From assembly GCA_020637295.1 (NCBI GenBank), contig JACJWF010000008.1, forward strand, positions 62,001 to 126,000: a stretch of DNA of 64,000 nucleotides, read 5' to 3'. The notes under the pieces are model-generated. The model saw only the letters and a list, made by a program, of their open reading frames with translations, was not told the DNA's origin and did no database searches. This stretch comes from Acidimicrobiaceae bacterium. Its GTDB lineage: Bacteria > Actinomycetota > Acidimicrobiia > Acidimicrobiales > Ilumatobacteraceae. A program made the translations under genes and the position numbers. Below, one piece after another: positions 57,984-64,000 of the stretch (its first letter is position 1; each line of letters starts with the position of its first letter).

Positions 57984-59084
57984 ATGGCGATCGACCGGCA
58001 CACCGACGGGGACGTCGTCGTCCAGACCGTGCCGCTGGGCTTCCAGTGGCCGACGGCGGACCCCTACCTGTTCTGCGTCCACCACCTGGACCACTACCCG
58101 GCGGGCAACGGCGACTTCGGCCCCGCCGCCTCGCTGGCCGGCCGCAACATCGGCAGCGACTTCGAGCCCCGCGACGGCTGGCGGATGTACCACGGCAGCA
58201 CCGTGCCCGGCTTCCCCGAGCACCCCCACCGCGGCTTCGAGACCGTCACCTTCGCCCGTCGCGGCTACATCGACCACAGCGACTCCCTGGGTGCCGCCGC
58301 CCGCTTCGGCCGCGGTGACGTGCAGTGGATGACGGCCGGCCGCGGGGTGGTGCACAGCGAGATGTTCCCGCTGCTCTCGCCGGAGGGTGACGGGGCCAAC
58401 ACCGTCGAACTGTTCCAGATCTGGATGAACCTGCCGGCCGCCGACAAGATGGTCGAGCCGTACTTCACCATGCTGTGGGCGGAGCAGATCCCCGTCCACG
58501 AGCACACGGACGCTGCGGGTCGCACCGCCACCGTCACGGTCATCGCCGGCCAGTTCGAGGGGCTCACCCCGCCGGCGCCGCCGCCTTCGTCCTGGGCATC
58601 GCGCCCGGAGGCGGACGTGGCCATCTGGCATGTCGTGCTGTCGCCCGGCGGCGAACTGGCCCTGCCGCCCGCCCGCGGTGGGGACGACACGCGCCGCGTC
58701 CTTTACGTCTTCGAGGGGTCCGTGTCCGTCGACGGCACCACGGCCGGCACGGACACCGGCGTCGTCGTCCAGGGCGGTGTCGCAGCACCGCTGGCCGCCG
58801 GGCCGGAGGGCGCCGAGGTCCTCGTGCTGCAGGGCCGGCCGATCGGCGAGCCCGTGGCCCAGTACGGCCCGTTCGTGATGAACACCCGAGCCGAGATCGA
58901 GCAGGCGTTCACGGACTACCGCCGTACCGGCTTCGGCGGCTGGCCGTGGGACCGGCCGGACCCCGTGCACCGCGATGCCGGCGCAGCCCGCTTCGCCCGC
59001 CACGCGAGCGGCCGGGTGGAGCGCCCGGCGGCGCTGGCTCAGCCGGCGGGCGAGGGCGGCGCGGCGGCAGCGAAGTCGTCGTAG
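57984..59084 (+). CDS. Pirin-family protein
   Basis: 366 aa bicupin. Pirin N-domain metal motif HPHRGFETVTF near residue 80 and GDVQWMTAGRGVVHSEM near 110, giving His-His-His-Glu ligands; the C-terminal cupin covers about 240-330 (YGPFVMNTRAEIEQAF). Some pirins are quercetinases; others are redox regulators. Last 30 residues are Ala/Arg-rich and the gene end overlaps the convergent AhpD-like gene by 46 bp. Confidence 0.92.
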   Translation: MAIDRHTDGDVVVQTVPLGFQWPTADPYLFCVHHLDHYPAGNGDFGPAASLAGRNIGSDFEPRDGWRMYHGSTVPGFPEHPHRGFETVTFARRGYIDHSDSLGAAARFGRGDVQWMTAGRGVVHSEMFPLLSPEGDGANTVELFQIWMNLPAADKMVEPYFTMLWAEQIPVHEHTDAAGRTATVTVIAGQFEGLTPPAPPPSSWASRPEADVAIWHVVLSPGGELALPPARGGDDTRRVLYVFEGSVSVDGTTAGTDTGVVVQGGVAAPLAAGPEGAEVLVLQGRPIGEPVAQYGPFVMNTRAEIEQAFTDYRRTGFGGWPWDRPDPVHRDAGAARFARHASGRVERPAALAQPAGEGGAAAAKSS

Positions 59085-59416
59085 GCGGCCAGCGCGCGCG
59101 GGCCGTACACGGTGGCGGTGCCGCCGTTCATCAGGATCGCCACACCCATCGTCTCGGCCACCTGGGCCCGGGTGGCACCCTTGCGGGCCGCGCCGCGCGC
59201 GTGGCTGGCGATGCAGCCGTCGCACTGCCGGGTGACGGCGATCGCCAGCGCCAGCAACTCCTTCGTCGCTTCGTCCAGCGCGCCGGCCGCCATGGCCACC
59301 TTGTGCAGATCGGCGAAGGCCTTCACCGTGTCGGGGATCTCGTGCCGCAACTCGCGGGCGATGGGGGCCAGGGTGTTGGCAACGTCCGAACCGTAGGCGT
59401 GGGTGTGCTCACTCAT
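59039..59416 (-). CDS. Carboxymuconolactone decarboxylase-family protein (AhpD-like)
   Basis: 125 aa. CDGCIASH with Cys65, Cys68 and His72 is the AhpD peroxidase/thiol motif, so it probably reduces peroxides or disulfides rather than decarboxylating. Ala/Pro-rich tail lies in the overlap with the pirin gene. ATG 7 nt after TACCCT. Confidence 0.9.
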   Translation of the reverse strand: MSEHTHAYGSDVANTLAPIARELRHEIPDTVKAFADLHKVAMAAGALDEATKELLALAIAVTRQCDGCIASHARGAARKGATRAQVAETMGVAILMNGGTATVYGPRALAAYDDFAAAAPPSPAG

Positions 59417-59423
59417 ACCTCGG

Positions 59424-59429
59424 AGGGTA
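59424..59429 (-). promoter_or_regulatory. -10 box, leaderless start at 59416
   Basis: TACCCT on the minus strand, 7 nt before the ATG. Confidence 0.6.
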
Positions 59430-59440
59430 TCGGCGCTGCC

Positions 59441-59463
59441 CCGTACGGCACAGTGCCGAACGG
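59441..59463. terminator. Hairpin between dehydrogenase and AhpD-like gene
   Basis: CCGTACGGCA-CAG-TGCCGAACGG, nine of ten pairs. It follows the dehydrogenase stop and overlaps the -35 region of the AhpD-like gene. Confidence 0.45.
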
Positions 59464-59511
59464 CCCTACGGCCCTGCGGCCTCACGGACCGGGTGGTCGC
59501 CGGCTTCGGCG

Positions 59512-60825
59512 TTACGCCGGCACCACCCGAGCGACCGTGCCCTCGCCCAGGGAGAGCACGAGCACCTCGCCGGCCTGGTCGGTGACGATGGCGCTGACCG
59601 AGCCGGGCTGGGCCAGCGTCAGCACCCTGACGGAGGCCATGTCGCCGCCGGGCTCGGTGTCGGCCGGCATTGCCCACAACTTGCCGCTGCACCAGTCGGC
59701 GAAGAGGTACCAGCCCTCCATCGACGGGATGGCCGCACCGCGGTACACGACGCCACCGGTGACCGAGCAGCCGTCGTCGCCGTGTGGGTACTCGTAGACC
59801 GGCGGCATCGCACCCTCGGGCGTCTGGTCGTCGTTGTACCGGTGGGTGCCCTCCCACGCGCTCCAGCCGAAGTTCACCCCGGCGCCGGCGGCGAGGACGT
59901 CGTCGGGGGCGACGTCGATCTCCTCCCAGTCGCCCTGGCCGACGTCGCCGATCCACAGGTCGCCGGTGGCCGGGTCGAAACTGAAGCGCCACGGGTTGCG
60001 CAGCCCGTAGGACCACACCTCGCCACGGGCGCCGTCCACCCCCACGAACGGGTTGTCGGCCGGGATGCCGTACGACGCAGTGCCCGCCGGGCGCGGGTCG
60101 ATCCGCAGCAGCTTGCCGAGCAGCACGCCGGTGTTCAGCGACGTGCGCAGCGGATCCGCGGCTGCCCCGCCGTCGCCGAGGCTGATGTAGAGCATGCCGT
60201 CCGGGCCGAAAGCCAGGTCGCCACCGTTGTGGTTCTCGTACGGCTGCTCCACGGTCAGCACGACGCGAGCGCTGGATGCGTCGAACACGCCGTCGGCGCC
60301 CACGGCGTACTCGGCGATCACCGTGTTGCCCGACGTGTCGGTGTAGTCGACGTAGGCGTACGGCTCGAACGGGTGGAACGCCAGGCCCAGCAAGCCCTGC
60401 TCGTTGCCCGTGCTGACCTGGCGCTGGATGTCCAGCACCGGTGCGCCGGCCGCCCCGTCGGTGACGGGGACGACCAGCCCGCTCTGCGACACGACGTACA
60501 GGGCGGGGTCGGCATCGCGCCACGCCACGTCGACGGGCCGGTCGATGCCGGACACGACCGGCTCGAGGCGGATCGACGCCGCAGCCAGCGGCGTGGTGGA
60601 GGTGGGAGTCGCCGTGGTGGACGGCGCGGCGGTGCCGTCCGTGCCGGCGGTGTCGGTGGTGGCCGTTTCGTTCGTCACGGTCGGCGCCGGCACGGTGGGT
60701 GCGGTGTTGACCGTGGTGGTGGCCTGGCTGTCGTTGCCATCGTCGGCGCAGGCGGCCAGCAGGAGGAGCCCGGCTGCGGCGATGCCCGCGGCGCGACGGC
60801 GTGAGTGGGTGGTGGGGGTGCTCAC
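59512..60825 (-). CDS. PQQ-dependent sugar dehydrogenase-type beta-propeller, lipoprotein
   Basis: 437 aa. Lipobox LAAC with Cys26, Thr linker to about residue 80, then the soluble glucose/sorbosone dehydrogenase six-blade propeller: RPVDVAWRDADPALYVVSQ, GNEQGLLGLAFHPFEP, ENHNGGDLAFGPDGMLYISLGDGGAAADPLR (catalytic His in the first part), GLRNPWRFSFDPATGDLWIGDVGQ, then TGGVVYRG. PQQ use is not proven by sequence. GTG at 60825 preferred to the ATG at 60834 because TAGCAT sits 7 nt before the GTG and overlaps that ATG. Confidence 0.9.
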   Translation of the reverse strand: MSTPTTHSRRRAAGIAAAGLLLLAACADDGNDSQATTTVNTAPTVPAPTVTNETATTDTAGTDGTAAPSTTATPTSTTPLAAASIRLEPVVSGIDRPVDVAWRDADPALYVVSQSGLVVPVTDGAAGAPVLDIQRQVSTGNEQGLLGLAFHPFEPYAYVDYTDTSGNTVIAEYAVGADGVFDASSARVVLTVEQPYENHNGGDLAFGPDGMLYISLGDGGAAADPLRTSLNTGVLLGKLLRIDPRPAGTASYGIPADNPFVGVDGARGEVWSYGLRNPWRFSFDPATGDLWIGDVGQGDWEEIDVAPDDVLAAGAGVNFGWSAWEGTHRYNDDQTPEGAMPPVYEYPHGDDGCSVTGGVVYRGAAIPSMEGWYLFADWCSGKLWAMPADTEPGGDMASVRVLTLAQPGSVSAIVTDQAGEVLVLSLGEGTVARVVPA

Positions 60826-60832
60826 CCGAGCC

Positions 60833-60838
60833 ATGCTA
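60833..60838 (-). promoter_or_regulatory. -10 box, leaderless start at 60825
   Basis: TAGCAT on the minus strand, 7 nt before the GTG. Confidence 0.5.
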
Positions 60839-60843
60839 GGGGC

Positions 60844-60872
60844 TTGGCAGGTGGTATCGAAGTAGATACCAT
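60844..60872 (+). promoter_or_regulatory. Promoter and palindromic operator of HTH-nucleotidyltransferase module
   Basis: TTGGCA (60844-60849), 17-bp spacer, TACCAT (60867-60872), then the GTG 6 nt on. The spacer holds the palindrome GGTATC-GAAGTA-GATACC (60853-60870), which runs into the -10. The HTH protein it precedes is the obvious candidate to bind it. Confidence 0.75.
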
Positions 60873-60878
60873 TCGGGT

Positions 60879-61184
60879 GTGGACGTGGATGCCATCCTCC
60901 GCTCGCTGCACCGCCGCACGGCGATGAGCTGGCGCGAACTGGGGGCGCAGGCCGGCACCTCGCACGCCACCCTCCTCGCCTACGCCCACGGCCGGGTCTC
61001 GCCCACGGCGGCCACGGTGGAGCGTGTGGTCCACGCCGGCGGCTTCGAGCTGGAGCCTGCGCTGGTCCGCCGGCTGCCGGACGCCGCCCGCCGGGGGCGG
61101 GAGTTGGAGGACGTGCTGGCCCTCGCCGAGCAGTTCCCCGCCCGCCACGCCCCGGTCCTCCTGGCGCCGGTGTTCGGGCGATGA
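60879..61184 (+). CDS. HTH (Xre-like) antitoxin candidate
   Basis: 101 aa. Residues 14-45 form a helix-turn-helix (TAMSWRELGAQAGTSHATLLAYAHG). The C-terminal part is helical and probably binds the nucleotidyltransferase downstream, whose ATG overlaps its stop. Leaderless GTG start; a palindrome over the promoter suggests autoregulation. Called an antitoxin from gene order only. Confidence 0.7.
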   Translation: MDVDAILRSLHRRTAMSWRELGAQAGTSHATLLAYAHGRVSPTAATVERVVHAGGFELEPALVRRLPDAARRGRELEDVLALAEQFPARHAPVLLAPVFGR

Positions 61185-61729
61185 GCCGTCTCGCCGAGCG
61201 CATCGTCGCCATCCACCAGGCGCTCGACGCCGGCCGCGTCCCCCACGCATTCGGTGGTGCACTCGCGCTGGCGTGGTGCACCCAGCGCGCCCGCGGCACC
61301 ATCGACATCGACGTCAACCTGTTCGTCGGCACCGACCGGCTGGACGCCGCCCTGGCCGCCCTGCCGCCCGAGGTGGCCTGCACCGCCGCCGACCGGGCAC
61401 TGCTGGCGCGGGACGGCCAGGCCCGCCTGTGGTGGGCCGACACCCCGGTGGACCTGTTCTTCTCCACCACCCCGTTCCACGACGAGGTGGCCACGCGGGC
61501 GCGGCGAGAGCCGTTCGCCGGCCACGACGTCCCTTTCCTCTCCTGCACCGACCTTGCCGTCTTCAAGGCGTTCTTCAACCGCACGAAGGACTGGGCGGAC
61601 CTCGAGGAGATGGCCACGGCGGGCACGCTGGACCGGGCGCGGGTGGTGGGTGTGCTGGCCCAGTACCTGGGCGTCACGGACGAGCGGGTGGCCCGCGTCC
61701 TGGCGCTGCCCGGCCCCGCCACCGGGTAG
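61181..61729 (+). CDS. Nucleotidyltransferase-fold protein, toxin candidate
   Basis: 182 aa. Pol-beta-type nucleotidyltransferase signature: FGGALALAW (Gly25-Gly26) followed by TIDIDVNLF with Asp42 and Asp44, and a third acid Asp91 in TPVDLFF. Helical C-terminal half with FLSCTDLAVFKAFFNRTKDWADLEEM, as in AbiEii/MenT-related proteins. Known relatives transfer nucleotides to tRNA or proteins. Overlaps the HTH gene by ATGA. Confidence 0.75.
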   Translation: MSRLAERIVAIHQALDAGRVPHAFGGALALAWCTQRARGTIDIDVNLFVGTDRLDAALAALPPEVACTAADRALLARDGQARLWWADTPVDLFFSTTPFHDEVATRARREPFAGHDVPFLSCTDLAVFKAFFNRTKDWADLEEMATAGTLDRARVVGVLAQYLGVTDERVARVLALPGPATG

Positions 61730-61738
61730 AAACGGGGC

Positions 61739-62791
61739 ATGCATCCCGCCACCACCGCAGTCGCCGCCGGCCGCCCGAAGGGCACCGGTGCGCCGCTCAA
61801 CCACCCCGTCGTGCTGGCCAGCAACTTCCGGGGTGAGGAGGGCGAGTACGCCCGCACCCACGGCACGCCCACGTGGCACGGGCTGGAGGCCGCCGTCGGG
61901 GCGCTGGAGGGCGGCCGGGCGCTGGCGTACTCCACCGGCATGGCGGCCGCCTCCGCCACCCTCTTCGCACTGGCCCCGAAGGTGCTCGTCCTGCCGTCGT
62001 ACAGCTACCTCGGCGTGCGCGCGCTGGTGGCCGACCTCGAGGTGCAGCGAGGCATCGAGGTCCGTTCGGTGGACATCGCCGACACGGCCGCGGTGCTGGC
62101 CGCATTGCCTGGCGCCGACGTGGTGTGGATGGAGACGCCCACGAACCCGACGCTCGACGTCGCCGACCTGCCGGCCATCGGCGCCGCTGCGGCCCGGGCC
62201 GGCGCGGCGATGGTGGTGGACAGCACGTTCGCCACGCCGGTGTGCGCCCGCCCGCTGGAGGACGGGGCCACCGTGGTGCTGCACAGTGGCACGAAGGCCA
62301 TCGGCGGCCACAGCGATCTGATGATCGGCCTCACGGTGACGGCCGACGACGCCGTGTACGACCGCCTCCACCACGCCCGCCTGGTGAACGGCTGCACGCC
62401 GGGCGCGCTGGAGGCGTTCCTCGCCCTGCGCGGCGTGCGCACCCTGCCGCTGCGGATGGAGCGGATGCAGGCCAACGCCGCCGACCTCGCGGGTCGGCTG
62501 GCCTCCCACCCTGCCGTCGCCGAAGTGCGCTACCCGGGCTTCGGGGCGATGGTGTCGTTCGTCGTGGCGGGCGGTGCCGGGGCCGCGGACGCTGCCTGCC
62601 GGGCCGTCGAACTGATCGTCCCCGCCACCAGCCTGGGCGGGGTGGAGACCACCATGGAGCGCCGCCAGAAGTACGCCGGCGACGCCCACGTGCCGCCCGG
62701 CCTGGTGCGGATGAGCGTCGGGATCGAGCACGTCGACGACCTGTGGGCCGACCTCGGTGCGGCGCTGGATCGCGCGGCTGCTGCCGGCTGA
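61739..62791 (+). CDS. Cys/Met-metabolism PLP enzyme (cystathionine gamma-lyase-like)
   Basis: 350 aa, somewhat short. SGTGM-type YSTGMAAASATL near residue 65, METPTNPTLDVADLP, aspartate in VVDSTFATP, and Lys186 in HSGTKAIGGHSD. The C-terminal domain carries SLGGVETTMERRQKY. The usual YSR(Y/I)xNPT front motif is replaced by ARTHGTPTWHGLE, so the substrate may differ from the paralogue at 32564. ATG 6 nt after TAGAAA, which contains the previous stop. Confidence 0.88.
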   Translation: MHPATTAVAAGRPKGTGAPLNHPVVLASNFRGEEGEYARTHGTPTWHGLEAAVGALEGGRALAYSTGMAAASATLFALAPKVLVLPSYSYLGVRALVADLEVQRGIEVRSVDIADTAAVLAALPGADVVWMETPTNPTLDVADLPAIGAAAARAGAAMVVDSTFATPVCARPLEDGATVVLHSGTKAIGGHSDLMIGLTVTADDAVYDRLHHARLVNGCTPGALEAFLALRGVRTLPLRMERMQANAADLAGRLASHPAVAEVRYPGFGAMVSFVVAGGAGAADAACRAVELIVPATSLGGVETTMERRQKYAGDAHVPPGLVRMSVGIEHVDDLWADLGAALDRAAAAG

Positions 62792-62794
62792 CCG

Positions 62795-63349
62795 TCACGC
62801 ATGGCGGGCCACCACCACGGTGCCCGCCAGCAGGTGCCCGGCGAGGGTGGCCACGCACGAGGGCGAGACGGCGACCTCCGTGGTGTCGCCGCCCGTTGCG
62901 GTGACGGTGCCGTCGCACACCGCCGCCCCGTTGCCGAACAGGGTGACGAGGTCGCCCACGACCAGACGTGGCGCCGCAGAGGAGGGCACGGCCACGACCA
63001 CAGCGGCCGGGTCCACGTCTGCGCCGGCCCCGACGGCCGATGCCAGCAGGATCTCCCCGGTCTCGACAGCGCGGGCGGCCGGGCCGCCCGGCGCCCCGGT
63101 CAGGGCTCCGGCGGGCACCATCGCCACCGGGTACTCGCGGGCCTCTGCCAGGATGGGGTCGCCGCGCCCCGCGGGTGCGGTGGCCACCCAGACCGTGACG
63201 GGGGTGCCCCAGTCGCGCCGGGCATGGTCCACCGCGGCGAGCGCCGCCTGGACCTGGAGGCCGATGAGGAGTGCGACGGCGCCGACGGCGGCCCAGTAGA
63301 GCCACGGCCGGCGGGCCAGCAGACGACGAAGACGGGCGAGCAGTGACAC
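62795..63349 (-). CDS. SAF-domain membrane-anchored protein (CpaB/RcpC-like)
   Basis: 184 aa. Arg-rich N-terminus, one transmembrane helix (WLYWAAVGAVALLIGLQVQAALAA) and an extracytoplasmic SAF/beta-clip domain with GRGDPILAEAREYPVAMVPAGAL. Related to pilus assembly CpaB/RcpC; no other pilus genes here. Two cysteines (VCDGT, SPSCVAT) may pair. GTG preceded by GGGAGG 4 nt away. Confidence 0.75.
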   Translation of the reverse strand: MSLLARLRRLLARRPWLYWAAVGAVALLIGLQVQAALAAVDHARRDWGTPVTVWVATAPAGRGDPILAEAREYPVAMVPAGALTGAPGGPAARAVETGEILLASAVGAGADVDPAAVVVAVPSSAAPRLVVGDLVTLFGNGAAVCDGTVTATGGDTTEVAVSPSCVATLAGHLLAGTVVVARHA

Positions 63350-63424
63350 GGTGCCTCCCGGGCGCGACGAAGAACATGGACGCGGGGGAAGCGGTACGGC
63401 GCACCATATCGGCGCGCCGGCGGA

Positions 63425-63802
63425 TCAGCTGGCGGAGGACCCCGAGGAGGTCGACGACGCAGAGGACCCCGAGCCGGAGGAACTGGAGGAGCCGGAGGTG
63501 CTGGAGGTGCTGCTGGACGAGTCGCTGGAGGAGCTGGAGGTGCTGCTGGACGAGTCGCCGGACGACGAGGCGCTGGAGCTGCTGGAGGAGCCGGCCGAGG
63601 TGCTGGAGCTGGAGCCCCGGCTGTCCGTCTTGTAGAAGCCGCCGCCCTTGAACGTCACGCCGACGGGGGTGAAGACCTTCTTGACCTGCATCACCTTGCC
63701 GGTGTCGGGGTGGGTGGCCTCGGTGAGCGCATCGTCGGTGAACGCCTGCTGCACTTCGATGGTCTCGCCGGTCTCGACGAACTTGTAGACGTAGGTGGGC
63801 AT
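63425..63802 (-). CDS. FmdB-like protein lacking zinc-ribbon cysteines, Ser-rich tail
   Basis: 125 aa. Residues 1-62 follow the FmdB regulatory-protein pattern (MPTYVYKF..., VQQAFTDD, VKKVFTPVGVTFKGGGFYKTDSRG), but none of the usual CxxC pairs remains: the protein has no cysteine at all. Residues 63-125 are almost only Ser with Thr/Gly/Ala. The FmdB family is of unclear function. ATG preceded by AGGAG. A CIRCE element lies in its leader, 20 bp before the start. Confidence 0.8.
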   Translation of the reverse strand: MPTYVYKFVETGETIEVQQAFTDDALTEATHPDTGKVMQVKKVFTPVGVTFKGGGFYKTDSRGSSSSTSAGSSSSSSASSSGDSSSSTSSSSSDSSSSTSSTSGSSSSSGSGSSASSTSSGSSAS

Positions 63803-63822
63803 CTCGGGCTCCTGCTGGGCAG

Positions 63823-63849
63823 TTAGCAGTCGGGTCGGGCGAGTGCTAA
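63823..63849. promoter_or_regulatory. CIRCE element (HrcA operator)
   Basis: TTAGCAGTC-N9-GAGTGCTAA against the consensus TTAGCACTC-N9-GAGTGCTAA: 17 of 18 bases with the exact 9-bp spacer. It lies between divergent fmdB-like and galU genes, after the fmdB-side -10 and over the galU-side -35 region. Confidence 0.85.
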
Positions 63850-63854
63850 GGCTA
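63849..63854 (-). promoter_or_regulatory. -10 box of fmdB-like gene
   Basis: TAGCCT on the minus strand, directly next to the CIRCE arm. The transcript would start inside CIRCE and have a leader of about 40 nt. Confidence 0.5.
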
Positions 63855-63861
63855 GCGCCCC

Positions 63862-63867
63862 TAAGCT
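63862..63867 (+). promoter_or_regulatory. -10 box, leaderless start at 63874
   Basis: TAAGCT, 6 nt before the galU ATG. Confidence 0.6.
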
Positions 63868-63873
63868 GCCACC

Positions 63874-64000
63874 ATGCGAGTCCGTACCGCGGTCATCCCC
63901 TGCGCGGGGCAGGGCACCCGATTCCGGCCGATTACCCGCACGGTCCCCAAGGAGCTCCTGCCGATCATCGCCACCCCGGCCCTCCAGCTGGTGTTGGACG
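63874..64000 (+). CDS. galU: UTP-glucose-1-phosphate uridylyltransferase, 3' end cut by window
   Basis: Only the first 42 codons are present. VRTAVIPCAGQGTRFRPITRTVPKELLPI is the nucleotidyl-transferase front motif of GalU (G-x-G-T-R and the P-K-E-x-L-P loop), making UDP-glucose. ATG follows TAAGCT by 6 nt. Other sugar-phosphate nucleotidylyltransferases share the motif; the ITRTVPKELLPI form favours GalU. Confidence 0.8.
   Translation, partial: MRVRTAVIPCAGQGTRFRPITRTVPKELLPIIATPALQLVLD

Overview
This is a 64 kb stretch of very GC-rich actinobacterial chromosome. Mycothiol-type DinB/MPI enzymes, lipoproteins with long Thr/Ser/Pro linkers, DUF3048 and FmdB proteins, a TPP-controlled thiamine operon and many leaderless genes point to Actinomycetota, most likely class Acidimicrobiia. 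The class is an inference; no rRNA gene is present. I found no prophage, transposase, CRISPR array, rRNA or tRNA. It reads as ordinary chromosome with dense short operons, made unusual by several families of large intergenic palindromes.

Layout. 1-1448: end of a FecCD-type metal-chelate ABC importer. 1497-3257: GT-C-like membrane protein. 3312-5725: oxidative pentose phosphate pair zwf-gnd. 5770-8066: mycothiol-dependent-type enzyme and CopC-CopD fusion. 8135-13019: secreted proteins, a patatin and a WXG100-like pair. 13349-18860: six-gene operon headed by a TPP riboswitch (thiN-thiB-thiP-thiQ, then a Gfo/Idh oxidoreductase and an acetyltransferase). 19022-19871: frameshifted Imm26-like gene between inverted repeats. 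19982-24541: DMT and CDF transporters, an SDR, DUF3048 lipoprotein, Nfu-type Fe-S protein. 24613-30374: lipoprotein, penicillin-acylase-type hydrolase, membrane protein, malQ. 30600-31755: ECF sigma factor with membrane partner. 31894-42415: alpha/beta hydrolase, PLP enzyme, pfkA, DMFase-beta-like protein, D-aminoacylase-type hydrolase, IMPase, dxs. 42453-48775: P450-cyclase pair and two SDR-lipoprotein units. 48833-51643: TPP enzyme and an AbiEi/DUF559-like gene bracketed by paired palindromes. 51748-59416: thioesterase, tldD-tldE, RmlD-like reductase, PHP protein, uppP, pirin, AhpD-like protein. 59512-64000: glucose/sorbosone-type dehydrogenase, an HTH-nucleotidyltransferase module, PLP enzyme, SAF protein, a cysteine-less FmdB protein beside a CIRCE operator, and the start of galU.

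Three themes run through the window. First, most operon-leading genes carry a TAnnnT-type -10 hexamer only 6-9 nt before the start codon and no Shine-Dalgarno, so leaderless transcription looks like the default and was used here to choose starts. Second, genes inside operons overlap by ATGA or GTGA. Third, intergenic spaces hold at least five unrelated palindrome families; the most structured are a 42-46 bp palindrome joined to a 20-bp-period array (three copies) and a 47-bp palindrome occurring as identical-pitch pairs on both sides of one AbiEi-like gene. I do not recognise these families; whether they are undescribed needs a database search.
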